Origin: Psychrobacter celer
GTDB taxonomy: Bacteria; Pseudomonadota; Gammaproteobacteria; Pseudomonadales; Moraxellaceae
DNA: 64,000 nucleotides
Direction: 5' to 3'
Assembly: GCF_016107555.1 (NCBI RefSeq)
Contig: NZ_JABASU010000017.1
Location: forward strand, 1-64,000
Shown here: positions 1 through 9,176 of the stretch, in pieces
How positions within the stretch are numbered: position 1 is the first letter of the stretch
How the letters are laid out: every line of letters begins with the position of its first letter
Translations under genes and position numbers: made by a program
The notes under the pieces: model-generated
What the model was told of the DNA's origin: nothing
The model's input: the letters and a program-made list of their open reading frames with translations, nothing else
Databases searched by the model: none

Positions 1-76
1 TCGCCATACTGGGCGACAATGACTGACGCCTGATATCCACGCCCTAGAAGGATGTGGTTTTACGGCGTTAGATGAT
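1..76. other. Left edge, possible 3' end of a plus-strand gene
   Basis: Frame 1 is open from the window edge to a TGA at positions 31-33 (about ten codons), and a terminator hairpin follows at 77-118. This would fit the tail of a plus-strand gene cut by the window edge, but ten codons are too few to identify anything. Confidence 0.2.
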
Positions 77-118
77 AAAAAAAACGCTTATCGGCATTAG
101 GCTGATAAGCGTTTTTTA
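77..118. terminator. Bidirectional rho-independent terminator
   Basis: A 14-bp stem (79-92 with 104-117, ACGCTTATC/GATAAGCGT core) has A/T tracts on both sides. It can end pit transcripts on the minus strand and any gene entering from the left. Confidence 0.8.
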
Positions 119-194
119 TGAGAGTGTGCTCGTGTACAACACTGGCCACCTATCTGCAAGCGTATCTTTGCATGATGGTTGCCGCTTTTGTTGG

Positions 195-1802
195 TTAAAA
201 GATATTTATCAGAACCACATAGCTTATCGCAGACATCGTAGCGGCAGCTGGTAAAGTGACAACCCACGCCAGACCAATTGGCTTCATCAGCGCCCAATTG
301 GTGTCTCTGTTGACAATACCAATCCCCAATACCGCACCGACCAACGTATGCGTACTCGATACTGGCAGACCCATGGTCGAGGCACCCATCACGACGGCAG
401 CGGCGGCCAACTCTGCCGAAAAGCCAGAAGCTGGATGCATTTTTGCCAAATTGGTACCGACGGTTTGAATGACTTCTTTACCAATAAACCAAAGACCGAC
501 GATCAGCGCCACCCCAAACGTCAACATCACCGCTGGTGGCACTGCCGCTTGTGAGGCAATCTCATTGGTACGGATGACATCCATAATGGCCGCAAACGGG
601 CCGACGGCGTTGGCAATGTCGTTTGAACCATGACTAAAGGCAAAAGCGGACGCCGTAAATACTTGCATCCAGCTAAACATAATAAAGGTCGCTTTGGTCA
701 AATCCTCTTTATGCTTACCGCGGATACTTTTGGTATAGATAAAGGTGGCCAACCAGACCAAGGCGGCAATCATGCCCATGATCAAAAAACCTTGTAGCGT
801 CGTCAGGCTATTATTGACGTTTTTAAGACCTTTAAACACCACCAAAGACGTCATAATCGCGCCGCCAAGCGCGGCAATCATCGGCACCCATTGCTTGAGT
901 GCTTTTAGCGTATCTAGACTGCTACGCTCATTTTCGATCTCATAAAGCTTTTTGTAATAGTCCGTTTCTAAATCTTCGACGACACAATCATCATCTTTGT
1001 AGATTTCTTGGTCGCGCAGCATCGCTGAGGTATAAGCCAGCTGCTCCGACTCGGTCAGACGCTCCAGATACTCTTTATGGTTTTGTTTTAAGACTTTTTT
1101 ACTGGCTTTTAATTCACCAATATGAGCCTCGGTTCTATCATTATACTCGATGATGTTTTTCTTGATTTGACCGTACAATATATAGGCCAAGATACCGCCC
1201 AATAGAGGCGATAACACCCATGAAATGGCAATGGTGCCAACCGTGCCCCAATCGACTGTCGAGAGTGCCGTCGCGCTGCCACCCAAATCAAAGCCCAACA
1301 CGATAGAGCTACCAACCACCCCGCCGATGATAGAGTGCGTGGTCGATACTGGCAGGCCTTTGCGCGTGGCAAACAACAGCCAAAATGCGGCCGCAACCAG
1401 AGCTGAGAGCATGACGTAAATGAACTGGTTGGGCGTGACGGTCAGACCATCTAAGTCTACGATGCCTTTGCGGATGGTGTCCGTCACTTCCCCGCCTGCC
1501 AGCACTGCGCCGGATACTTCAAATATCGCGGCAACCCCGAGTGCTTGCGGGATAGTCAACGTCCCTGCGCCCACCGAGGTGCCAAAGGAGTTGGCAACAT
1601 CATTACCACCGATATTAAATGCCATAAAGACACCAAAAGCGGTGGCGACAATAAATAGCGTCGTTTGTTGACGCATTGTGTAATCTAGACCCCACCATAA
1701 AAAGTAGGCGGTCATCGCAATCAGTAAAATGGCAAAAAATAGATTTATTCTCATAGAGCCGACTGATTTGGCGGGCCCTGTAGAGCTGCTGCTAATACCC
1801 AT
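195..1802 (-). CDS. pit: Pit-family inorganic phosphate transporter
   Basis: 535-residue polytopic membrane protein of the PiT family, which carries phosphate (as a metal-phosphate or with a cation) across the inner membrane by secondary transport. The two family repeats are visible: GGNDVAN at residues 65-71 and GSNDIAN at 392-398. Each is followed later by a GLPVSTTH or GLPVSSTH motif (149-156 and near the C-terminus), as expected for the duplicated PF01384 fold. A long charged cytoplasmic loop lies at about 215-300. The upstream ATG at 1802 is used; an internal Met at codon 17 just before the first membrane segment is an alternative start. The next gene on the same strand handles polyphosphate, a thematic match. 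Substrate specificity is inferred from the family. Confidence 0.93.
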   Translation of the reverse strand: MGISSSSTGPAKSVGSMRINLFFAILLIAMTAYFLWWGLDYTMRQQTTLFIVATAFGVFMAFNIGGNDVANSFGTSVGAGTLTIPQALGVAAIFEVSGAVLAGGEVTDTIRKGIVDLDGLTVTPNQFIYVMLSALVAAAFWLLFATRKGLPVSTTHSIIGGVVGSSIVLGFDLGGSATALSTVDWGTVGTIAISWVLSPLLGGILAYILYGQIKKNIIEYNDRTEAHIGELKASKKVLKQNHKEYLERLTESEQLAYTSAMLRDQEIYKDDDCVVEDLETDYYKKLYEIENERSSLDTLKALKQWVPMIAALGGAIMTSLVVFKGLKNVNNSLTTLQGFLIMGMIAALVWLATFIYTKSIRGKHKEDLTKATFIMFSWMQVFTASAFAFSHGSNDIANAVGPFAAIMDVIRTNEIASQAAVPPAVMLTFGVALIVGLWFIGKEVIQTVGTNLAKMHPASGFSAELAAAAVVMGASTMGLPVSSTHTLVGAVLGIGIVNRDTNWALMKPIGLAWVVTLPAAATMSAISYVVLINIF

Positions 1803-1887
1803 ACGTTGATACGTCCTGCGTAAGCTGATTGAAATTATATGCGATTAAAGACAAGCGTGCCGAAGGTAAAACCCTTAATGCAACATG

Positions 1888-1955
1888 TCACAAAGCCGCA
1901 AGGGGTATTGCTCAATCGTCTGATTACAGCATCTTGCGGCTTAGATCTTTTGTGA
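1888..1955. repeat. Imperfect inverted repeat
   Basis: AAGCCGCAAG (1893-1902) is mirrored by CTTGCGGCTT (1933-1942), and the flanking TCACAAA (1888-1894) by TTTGTGA (1949-1955). The result is a two-part stem with a 30-nt loop. It lies about 90-150 bp upstream of pit. It is not followed by a clean T-tract, so it is not called a terminator. Confidence 0.4.
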
Positions 1956-2144
1956 TGATAATGTTAGTACTTGATAACTGCTAATTATGATAAGCGTTGT
2001 CAGAGCTGTGATGGTCGGTGTATTACCAAAGGCACCAATACAGGTCACAAGACTCTATTTGCTACGTTTTGTTGGGTGTAGCAAGAAACGTTACGCGCCT
2101 ATTATATTCAATATAAGCACATAATGCATGATGATATTACAAGA

Positions 2145-2180
2145 TTTGTAACTGCCCATAGCTTTGTAACTGCTCATGGT
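2145..2180. repeat. 18-bp tandem duplication
   Basis: Two adjacent copies of TTTGTAACTGCCCATAGC (second copy TTTGTAACTGCTCATGGT) differ at three positions. They sit just downstream of the pap stop codon. No function is evident. Confidence 0.6.
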
Positions 2181-2237
2181 TAGGGCAGCTGATACCATGT
2201 TTACCTGCACCATTATACGCTTATTTACGCCATACGC

Positions 2238-3893
2238 CTATAGTGACGATAGTTGTTCGATGGCATGATCCAAGACTTGCAGGCGCGCTTGGCGCTTTTC
2301 GTTGGTGGCAATGATGCACCATGGTGCCTTGTCTGTGTCTGTCCGTGCCAGCATATCAGCAGCCGCCTGTACATACCTCTCCCACTTATCGCGATTGCGC
2401 CAATCATCCTCCGTCAGCTTATACTGCTTGTGCGGTGTCTGCTGGCGTGCCTCAAAGCGCTGTAGCTGCTCTTTTTTGTCGATGGCCAGCCAGTACTTTA
2501 TCACCAGCGTGCCTGCATCAGCTAGGTCGGCCTCAAAACGGTTGATTTCGTCATAGGCACGCTGCCATGCCGACGCGTCAGCAAAACCTTCGATACGCTC
2601 AACCAACACTCGCCCGTACCAAGTCCGATCAAAGATAGCAATACGGCTGATGCGGTCAGTGTGCTCGTTGGGCAGTTTATGCCAAAAGCGCCACAAATAA
2701 GGATGCTGCAGCTCATGAAGCATCGGTGCCCCGATATTATAAATCTGATACTCGCGCGGATCGAGCGGCGCCACCAGCCTTTTGATCGCCCCGCCCTTGC
2801 CAGCGGCATCCATGCCTTCAAAAGCAAAGACGACATGCCGACCGTTGCGCGCACGCAGTAGCGCAGCCAAACGCGCTTGCTTGGCCGCCAGCGCCTCTTT
2901 ATAGTCAGACTTGTCTATTTTTGTGCTAGGGATATCTTGTAGCTGATTGGGAATGGCGACTGGCACGAAGGGGCTGGGATGAGACTTTGCCTTAGTGTCA
3001 TCCTTAGTGTCATCCTTCGTCTTGCTACTTGCCAGCGCTTCTTGCATGGCGTGCAGCACCTCATGACAAAAATGATCGGCGGCAGCAGACTTGTCCTCCC
3101 CATCGATGATGACCCAGTCTGGTTGTTGTCTAAGCAGCGCGGTGGCCACCTCATTGAAGGTATCGACTACTTGTCTGTCGTGCCAGTCCATTTGATACAA
3201 AAACTGTGGGTCTTCTGTTTTGTCCGTCAGGCGTTTTTGCAACGTATCGACATCGACATGAAACCAGCACTTAAGCAGTCGTGTTTGGTTGGCCGCCAAA
3301 TCCTGCTCAAAGGCAGTTAGTTTCGCCAGCTGCTGCTGTAGGTAGTCTTGCCACTTGGTCGTCATACGAGACATCAAAGATGACGGCGCATCGTCTTGTT
3401 TGTTTTGACTCTTTGTCCCAGCGGCTGTTTCGGTAGTGTCTTTTACGCAAGTCATACGCATGACGTCATACAGCAGGTCAGCATACCAATTCCCAAAATA
3501 CACCATCACGTCACCGTGACGTGGCAACACGTTGGTATGCGTTTGCCAAATCGGCTGATAGTCCAGTGGGCAGTCGCCAACGGTCGCCTCGACTTTTAGT
3601 AGCCGCGGATCTACCCAGCCTCTTAACTGCTTGACTGCTGTGCCTTTACCAGCTTGCTCCATCCCGTTGACCAGTACCAGCAGTCCTGTGGCTTTGTCAT
3701 GGGTAGGCGGGCTTTGTTGCCGCGTTGCTCGCAGGGCGTATTGCGCCGTGACCAATGCCAGTCGCAGGGCATCTTTGTCCATAGAAAACTGGCTGAGCGG
3801 ATTGGGTTTGAGACGCTGGCTGATGACTTGTTTATCAGCTGGCGTGCGTCCATCTGGTGCACTCTGCTCTGCGGCATGGTTGTTTTTTGACAT
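2238..3893 (-). CDS. pap: Polyphosphate:AMP phosphotransferase (two-domain PPK2 family)
   Basis: 551 residues with two PPK2-type P-loop domains in tandem. The first Walker A is GMEQAGKGT at residues 77-85; the second is EGMDAAGKGG near residue 360, followed by DPREYQIYNIGAP and a FDRTWYGRVLVER segment. Tandem PPK2 proteins of this kind use polyphosphate to phosphorylate AMP to ADP, and the C-terminal domain is normally the active one. The N-terminal domain here keeps its P-loop but carries a long Ser/Lys/Asp-rich insertion before domain two (about residues 295-310). The ATG at 3893 has a good GGAGGA ribosome site. It is a little longer than the classical Acinetobacter enzyme (about 475 residues). 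The substrate is inferred from domain architecture. Confidence 0.88.
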   Translation of the reverse strand: MSKNNHAAEQSAPDGRTPADKQVISQRLKPNPLSQFSMDKDALRLALVTAQYALRATRQQSPPTHDKATGLLVLVNGMEQAGKGTAVKQLRGWVDPRLLKVEATVGDCPLDYQPIWQTHTNVLPRHGDVMVYFGNWYADLLYDVMRMTCVKDTTETAAGTKSQNKQDDAPSSLMSRMTTKWQDYLQQQLAKLTAFEQDLAANQTRLLKCWFHVDVDTLQKRLTDKTEDPQFLYQMDWHDRQVVDTFNEVATALLRQQPDWVIIDGEDKSAAADHFCHEVLHAMQEALASSKTKDDTKDDTKAKSHPSPFVPVAIPNQLQDIPSTKIDKSDYKEALAAKQARLAALLRARNGRHVVFAFEGMDAAGKGGAIKRLVAPLDPREYQIYNIGAPMLHELQHPYLWRFWHKLPNEHTDRISRIAIFDRTWYGRVLVERIEGFADASAWQRAYDEINRFEADLADAGTLVIKYWLAIDKKEQLQRFEARQQTPHKQYKLTEDDWRNRDKWERYVQAAADMLARTDTDKAPWCIIATNEKRQARLQVLDHAIEQLSSL

Positions 3894-4410
3894 CGCATCC
3901 TCCGTCCTAGTTGGCTTTTCATAAGCTCATCTAATGCTGATTCATTGCATCAATCTTGCAAAATTTTGAGCCATTTTTATACTAGCACTCAGCCAATAGA
4001 CTAAATAACGTTGCTATGTAACCATTTGGGTAACAGTTTGGCATTTGTATTCTGTTTTGTTTTCTTTTAAGGTGAACACTTTTTACGATACGTCCGTTTG
4101 CTACAGGCTGTCATTTAGAGATACGTAAGATATAGCTGCGTCTAAATAAATCAGATACATGGCTATAAAGCCGCTTTATAAAAAGTTGCACGTTGATATG
4201 AGCGTATCGATTTTATAGCGAATTGACCGTACTGCTTGTTGACCTTGGTCTTTATAATGGCGGTATTTTCATACGGTTTTTAAAATCTTTATAGCGTTTT
4301 AAAAATTATTTTGCGCACAAAACCATTAAAATATGTCACTGACAGACAGGTAACACCACGCCATTTATCACCACTTTGATAATATTATTGATTTTATAGG
4401 ATTGATTGCC
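3894..4410. other. Intergenic region upstream of pap and the 4411 gene
   Basis: AT-rich spacer between divergent genes, expected to hold both promoters. A TATAAT hexamer sits at 4253-4258 on the plus strand, but the nearby TTGACC hexamers (4223 and 4239) are at the wrong distance (24 and 8 nt), so no promoter is assigned. No gene seen. Confidence 0.4.
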
Positions 4411-5124
4411 ATGGCCGCTTTAGCCAACTTACAACAACACTTGACCCGCTTTTGGGCGCTGCCCTACCATCAAGACGATGCCCTAAACAATAAACTAAAA
4501 GACGTACAGTCATGGCAGCAAACGCGCATCAAACACACGCACCATGAGCTGTTTTCTCAGCCCAAAAACCAACTGATGGCTGAGTATTTTTTGACCCAGC
4601 TATATGGCGGCGATGAGTTTAAGCTACTGGCCAAACAGTTGGAGCGCATTTTACCCAAAGCGCAAAAGCTTGAGCGCTTGGCAAAAGAGTCGGCACTGGA
4701 GGCTGGCAGTATGGGCATTCAAGCGGCGATTTTGGCGATTGAGCTGGATTTGCATTTGGCGCAGTGGTTACTGACCCAAGAGTTGCCAGTAACCGAAGAC
4801 AATATGCTGGCCGCCTATCGTGCTGTCGATGAAGCAGAAGCACGCCGCGTCCAAATCGCCAACCTCAAAGACGTCTGTTATCGCACAGACAAGCATTTGA
4901 ACTCATTTATGCTCAAAAAAGCCTTTGCCTTAGCCAAAGGCACCGCCTATCGCTATAATTTTCAGCCACTGTATGATTTCATTGACACAGGCTTTCAGGC
5001 CATGAAACCACTCAAAAGCGTCAGTCATTTTATCGAGCCATTTTGCCAGCAGGAGCTTTTGATTATCGAGCAAGTGCATGCCGCGGATAATGACGGTAAG
5101 CCAATGCGGTTTGGTGTATCATAG
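4411..5124 (+). CDS. Conserved hypothetical protein, FFLEELY-motif type
   Basis: 237 residues, mostly helical by composition, with no signal peptide or membrane segment. Near residue 57 it has YFLTQLYGGDEF, which resembles the FFLEELYG motif that names a family of uncharacterised gammaproteobacterial proteins; that match is from memory and needs a profile search. The central part carries long Ala/Leu/Glu helices. ATG at 4411 is preferred over an in-frame TTG at 4402 because an AGG lies 10 nt before it. It lies 71 bp upstream of ubiE on the same strand and may be co-transcribed with it, hinting at a link to quinone or lipid metabolism, but nothing in the protein proves that. Function unknown. 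Confidence 0.8.
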   Translation: MAALANLQQHLTRFWALPYHQDDALNNKLKDVQSWQQTRIKHTHHELFSQPKNQLMAEYFLTQLYGGDEFKLLAKQLERILPKAQKLERLAKESALEAGSMGIQAAILAIELDLHLAQWLLTQELPVTEDNMLAAYRAVDEAEARRVQIANLKDVCYRTDKHLNSFMLKKAFALAKGTAYRYNFQPLYDFIDTGFQAMKPLKSVSHFIEPFCQQELLIIEQVHAADNDGKPMRFGVS

Positions 5125-5195
5125 ACTGATAGTGTAGATTGGCTAATACCAACACGCCCTACCAAGAAAGTCATAACAATAACGAATAGGACACA

Positions 5196-6272
5196 ATGAT
5201 GACAGACAACACCAACCGCGCCGCTAACACCCACGAGCCATCCAAGCAGGCCGAGCTGCAAGACAGTCTCGTCAAAGAAAGCATCCGTCATAATCAAGAC
5301 ATCACAGCGCAAGCACAAGCGCGGCAGACAGACGCTCAGCGCAGCCAGCACCATGACTTTACCCAAGTTCAAGACTTACCCACCGGAACCCCACAAGGTC
5401 AACAAACTACTATGCCTAATACGATCAATGACAGTGCCGACCCTAGCGCTGCGCAAGCACAAACTGCCAAGCAGACGCTATTTAATCAGCGCGATGACAT
5501 CAACAACCCGCACACGCCTGAAACCGATGGCAATGAGCAGACACACTTTGGCTATAAGACAGTCAATAAAGCAGAAAAACAAGCACGTGTGGCTGATGTC
5601 TTTACTTCTGTTGCCAAAAAATATGACATCATGAACGACCTTATGTCATTTGGTATCCATCGTCTATGGAAGCGTTACGCGATTAGCTTATCAGGCGTGC
5701 GTGCCGGTCAGCAGGTACTCGATATCGCTGGCGGCACCGGCGACTTGGCCAAAGTGTTTAGCCGCGAAGTGGGTCGCAACGGCCATGTGGTACTATCAGA
5801 CATCAACGCGGCCATGCTAGAGGTCGGCCGTGAGCGCCTGATCAATGCAGGCTGCAACAACGTAGACTTTGTATTGGCCAACGCTGAAACACTGGCACCG
5901 TTTGATGATGAAAGCTTTGATTTGGTGACCATCAGCTTTGGTCTACGCAATGTCACAGACAAAGACGCAGCGCTGCGAGCCATGTACCGCGTACTAAAGC
6001 CAGGTGGTCGCTTGTTGATTTTGGAGTTCTCAAAGCCCGTCTTTGAGCCACTGTCTAAAGCCTATGATCTGTATTCATTTACAGCGCTACCGATGATGGG
6101 CAAGCTGATCGCCAATGATTCTGAAAGTTACCAGTATTTGGCAGAGTCGATTCGTATGCATCCTGATCAGCAAACGCTAAAGCAAATGATGCAACAAGCT
6201 GGCTTTGAAAACTGTGATTATCACAATCTCACCGCCGGTATCGTCGCGGTGCATCGCGGTTTTAAGGCGTAA
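5196..6272 (+). CDS. ubiE: UbiE, ubiquinone/menaquinone C-methyltransferase, with long N-terminal extension
   Basis: SAM-dependent C-methyltransferase of the benzoquinol ring (2-methoxy-6-polyprenyl-1,4-benzoquinol methylase; also demethylmenaquinone methylation). The conserved UbiE body starts near residue 116 with THFGYKTV and [16 protein letters not shown], followed by the SAM-binding [12 protein letters not shown] and the FGLRNVTD and [15 protein letters not shown] motifs. UbiE of E. coli is 251 residues and begins almost directly at THFG; here about 115 hydrophilic Gln/Thr/Ala/Asp-rich residues precede it. The start at 5196 has an AGGA site 5 nt upstream, and the next in-frame ATG (5413) would still leave an extension of about 43 residues. 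The extension therefore appears real and probably disordered. It is followed by ubiJ and ubiB. Confidence 0.93.
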   Translation: MMTDNTNRAANTHEPSKQAELQDSLVKESIRHNQDITAQAQARQTDAQRSQHHDFTQVQDLPTGTPQGQQTTMPNTINDSADPSAAQAQTAKQTLFNQRDDINNPHTPETDGNEQTHFGYKTVNKAEKQARVADVFTSVAKKYDIMNDLMSFGIHRLWKRYAISLSGVRAGQQVLDIAGGTGDLAKVFSREVGRNGHVVLSDINAAMLEVGRERLINAGCNNVDFVLANAETLAPFDDESFDLVTISFGLRNVTDKDAALRAMYRVLKPGGRLLILEFSKPVFEPLSKAYDLYSFTALPMMGKLIANDSESYQYLAESIRMHPDQQTLKQMMQQAGFENCDYHNLTAGIVAVHRGFKA

Positions 6273-6278
6273 TATTGC

Positions 6279-6313
6279 TTAGTATTTAGTATTTAGCACT
6301 TAGTATTTAGCGT
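6279..6313. repeat. Heptanucleotide tandem repeat, TTAG-NNN x5
   Basis: Five adjacent 7-bp units (TTAGTAT, TTAGTAT, TTAGCAC, TTAGTAT, TTAGCGT) begin 6 bp after the ubiE stop codon. A short microsatellite; no role evident. Confidence 0.6.
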
Positions 6314-6457
6314 TTCGTAAGTAGTGCTTAATGCTGCGTCTTTTGTACTGCATGATGGGATAACGATGGTGACTATTGAGCCGCCACACTCTGTAGTCGT
6401 TGATTATTATAAACTTAGCGCTGTTGTTAGGCGCTTCACCAAACACGCGAGAGCCTT

Positions 6458-7162
6458 ATGCTGACTGTTTTACTTTTGGCTGGTGCCGAAAAGCTGATTA
6501 ACCTTGCTATCGCTAGCGATGACATTACCAAAGCAGGATTGGCCCCGCTTGCTGGTAAAGTATTGCGGCTAGAGATGGCCGTGCCTGAGATTCATCTAGA
6601 CGTGCTGTTTAGCAATGAGCGTTTGCGCTTTGAGCCTGTGACCACGGACAGTGTGTTTGAGCCAAGCGGCACTATGGATGAGCGGCAAAAAGCCAGTAGG
6701 CAGCGCGCGCGTATCGGTCACAGCCGACCAGATTGCACCATCACAGTCGACAATCCTGCCCAACTGCTCAACCTGATGCGCGGCACCGACGGCAACCTGC
6801 CTATCGCAGGCGACTATAAGGTACTCATGCAGCTAAAACAGCTGGTCGCAGGGTTTGACCCTGACGTGGCAGGACATCTGGAGCCTTTCATCGGCAAGCC
6901 CATGGCCAGCCAATTACACCTGCTCATCTCTCAGCTAAAAAGCAGCTGGCGACATAGTGCCAAACGCGCATTTGATGACGTCAGCGATTGGGCCAATGAT
7001 GTGGCAGGCAATGCCGCACCTGACCCCGCTGAGGTGGCAGAGGTCAATGACCTCAGGCAGCAGCTCCTCAAGCTACGTGCTGATGTGGCACGCGAAGAAG
7101 CGAGACTTGCAGCCATCAAAGAAGAGCAGTCACGTTTTCTTAACAACTCGTTTCATCAGTAA
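6458..7162 (+). CDS. ubiJ: UbiJ, SCP2-domain ubiquinone biosynthesis accessory factor
   Basis: 234 residues lying between ubiE and ubiB, the usual location of ubiJ (formerly yigP). The N-terminal half carries an SCP2-like lipid-binding domain, including the conserved pattern in which DCTITVDNPAQLLNLMRG leads into the hydrophobic pocket. The C-terminus (about 195-230) is a coiled coil rich in Glu/Arg/Leu (LRQQLLKLRADVAREEARL). UbiJ is a non-catalytic member of the Ubi metabolon that presents the hydrophobic intermediate; that role is known from the family and inferred here from position plus architecture. The ATG at 6458 follows a GAGAGCC sequence. The gap to ubiE is 185 bp and to ubiB 83 bp. 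Confidence 0.85.
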   Translation: MLTVLLLAGAEKLINLAIASDDITKAGLAPLAGKVLRLEMAVPEIHLDVLFSNERLRFEPVTTDSVFEPSGTMDERQKASRQRARIGHSRPDCTITVDNPAQLLNLMRGTDGNLPIAGDYKVLMQLKQLVAGFDPDVAGHLEPFIGKPMASQLHLLISQLKSSWRHSAKRAFDDVSDWANDVAGNAAPDPAEVAEVNDLRQQLLKLRADVAREEARLAAIKEEQSRFLNNSFHQ

Positions 7163-7245
7163 CTGGTCTGGGGCGTGTTGAATATTTAACAAACCCTAAG
7201 CACCGCGCTACCCTATTTTTGATTTTTTTAGAGTGCTTATTTCTC

Positions 7246-8898
7246 ATGCTACTATCTCACCGCGCCCGTTTATTTGAGCTTTGGCGTATCGCCGCCACTT
7301 ATCGTATCGATACGCACCTGTCTTTAGAAGAGATGCCGCAGCTACAGCCTATCGCGCGCTTGATTCGTCTGCACCCTGCCGCGTGGGGCAAAAAACATCA
7401 GCCCAACGCCATCAAGTACGCCCTAGAAGACATGGGCACGCTGTTTTTAAAACTTGGCCAGTTACTCTCTACGCGCCGTGATTTGGTGCCACCCGAGATC
7501 ATCGAGCAGTTGGTGCAGTTACAAGACAAAGTCAAACCCTTCGACGCTGACGTTGCCATTGCTCAGATTCAGCACTCAAAACACGGCCTCGGTCAACCAA
7601 TCAACACATTGTTTGCCCGCTTTGATGTCAAGCCACTAGCGGCGGCATCTATCGCCCAAGTACACACCGCGGCCTTGCATGATGGTCGTGAAGTGGTGGT
7701 AAAGGTGGTGCGGCCTGATATTCGCGCCACTATCGTCTCTGACTTTGAGCTACTGCGCGAGCTGGCCGGCTGGGCATCGGCGCGTATCGAAGCGGCACGC
7801 GCGGTACATATCATCGATATCGTCGAAGACTACCGCCAAGTGATGCTCAATGAGCTGGACCTGACCTTGGAGGCGGACAATACCACGCAGATGCGCAATA
7901 ACTTCTTAGGCTCGGCACTCATGTATGTGCCTGAAGTTTATGATGCCGCCAAAAACGTCATGGTCATGGAGCGCATCCAAGGCGTTCCTATCTCGCAGGT
8001 TGAGGTATTTGATAAGCTGGGTTATGACCGTGCAACACTGGCAAAAAAAGGCTTAACGATATTTTTTACCCAAGTATTTCGCGATAACTTTTTTCATGCT
8101 GATATGCATCCGGGTAATGTCTTCGTTGAGACGCCACCTGTCAAGGATTTATACGATGATACGGCAAAGCTTGGCCATGAGCCGCGCTATATCGGCCTTG
8201 ATTGTGCCATCATGGGTACGCTATCAAGAGACGATCAGCTGGTGGTGGCGCGGATGCTGCTGGCGGTGATGAATAACAACTTCACGGCCGTGGTAGATAT
8301 TGTCAGCCGTGCAGGCTGGATACCACCTAACGCCGACAAGCATGCACTCATGCGTGACATGAAACGCACCGTCGGTCCGATGCTACAAAAATCCATTAAC
8401 GACATCGATTTTGCTGGAGTATTGATGCAGATTTTGGATATTGCTCGTCGTCATCATATGAGTATTCCGCCACAGTTAATGCTACTGCTCAAAACCTTGG
8501 TACATGTCGAGGGACTGGGGCGCGACCTATATCCTGAGCTTGATATTTGGTCGCTTGCCAAGCCCATCCTTAGCGGCTGGATCAAAGAGCAGCTCGACCC
8601 TGTACGCAACTTACAACAGCTGCGCCAACAGTTGCCAGAGCTGTTATTATCGACCACGGATATCCCAAAACTACTCGATCAAGGCTTACAGAGCCTTGCC
8701 ACTCAAGGGTCGCGACAAGACAGTCAGCTCAGAGAAATACAGCAAATCCGAGCGGATATGCTCAATGACCGTCGCCGCGACTGGCTGGCACTCTCAGGCT
8801 TTGTTATCTTTATTGCGATTGCCACGCAAGTCGGCTGGTTTGCGCCTGTCTTTTATCTATTGGCCATCGTCGTGGTTGTTTGGCGAGTACTGGCCTAA
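7246..8898 (+). CDS. ubiB: UbiB, ubiquinone biosynthesis atypical kinase/ATPase
   Basis: ADCK/UbiB-family protein, 550 residues from the ATG at 7246 (an in-frame TTG at 7219 has no advantage). The family's KxGQ-type motif is visible (FLKLGQLLSTRRDLVPPEI, about residues 68-86). The Ala-rich loop PLAAASIAQVH (about 132-142) replaces a normal glycine-rich P-loop, followed by the VVKVVRP lysine and the catalytic FFHADMHPGN and GLDCAIMG segments. Two hydrophobic helices end the protein (about 510-550), anchoring it to the inner membrane. Members support ubiquinone synthesis through ATPase activity rather than protein phosphorylation. Third gene of the ubiE-ubiJ-ubiB cluster. A MITE-like element begins 42 bp after its stop codon. 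Confidence 0.93.
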   Translation: MLLSHRARLFELWRIAATYRIDTHLSLEEMPQLQPIARLIRLHPAAWGKKHQPNAIKYALEDMGTLFLKLGQLLSTRRDLVPPEIIEQLVQLQDKVKPFDADVAIAQIQHSKHGLGQPINTLFARFDVKPLAAASIAQVHTAALHDGREVVVKVVRPDIRATIVSDFELLRELAGWASARIEAARAVHIIDIVEDYRQVMLNELDLTLEADNTTQMRNNFLGSALMYVPEVYDAAKNVMVMERIQGVPISQVEVFDKLGYDRATLAKKGLTIFFTQVFRDNFFHADMHPGNVFVETPPVKDLYDDTAKLGHEPRYIGLDCAIMGTLSRDDQLVVARMLLAVMNNNFTAVVDIVSRAGWIPPNADKHALMRDMKRTVGPMLQKSINDIDFAGVLMQILDIARRHHMSIPPQLMLLLKTLVHVEGLGRDLYPELDIWSLAKPILSGWIKEQLDPVRNLQQLRQQLPELLLSTTDIPKLLDQGLQSLATQGSRQDSQLREIQQIRADMLNDRRRDWLALSGFVIFIAIATQVGWFAPVFYLLAIVVVVWRVLA

Positions 8899-8940
8899 TT
8901 GCTCTTTTAGCGCTCGTTATGCCATTGGCGTATGTTGTTT

Positions 8941-9114
8941 TAGGGCGTTTCCTCATTTTAAAAATGGCGATAAAAATGAGATAAATTGCCGCCAAACAAG
9001 GAAAATAGCGCGGATAATATCGAGATATTCGTCAGCTATTTGAACACGTTTGGCCAGATTTAGCCATTTTTAACCCATTTGGATAGCTATCGATTGACTT
9101 GAGGACACGCCCTA
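8941..9114. mobile_element. MITE-like element, copy A (174 bp)
   Basis: Non-coding element bounded by TAGGGCGTTTCCTCA (left) and TGAGGACACGCCCTA (right); the terminal inverted repeats differ at one position and are flanked by TA on both sides. It has the same length and about 90 percent or better identity by eye to copy C at 53179-53352, and shares both ends with the 81-bp copy B at 30578-30658. A subterminal inverted repeat (CTCATTTT at 8952-8959 with AAAATGAG at 8973-8980) lies inside the left end. It ends 62 bp before the start of the flavoprotein gene at 9177. Confidence 0.8.
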
Positions 9115-9176
9115 GTCTACGTCCAAAAAAATAAAAACACATGCTGTCTAACAAATCATATATGTAGGAGTCATCC

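Larger units (their letters stand above)
1803..2237. other. Intergenic region between pit and pap
   Basis: No credible gene. It holds an inverted repeat at 1888-1955 and an 18-bp tandem duplication at 2145-2180, listed separately. A promoter for pit should lie here, but no clear sigma-70 pair stands out. Confidence 0.5.

Noticed and set aside
4223-4258. TTGACC ... TATAAT as a promoter for the 4411 gene
   Set aside because: The available -35-like hexamers are 24 or 8 nt from the -10, outside the functional range.
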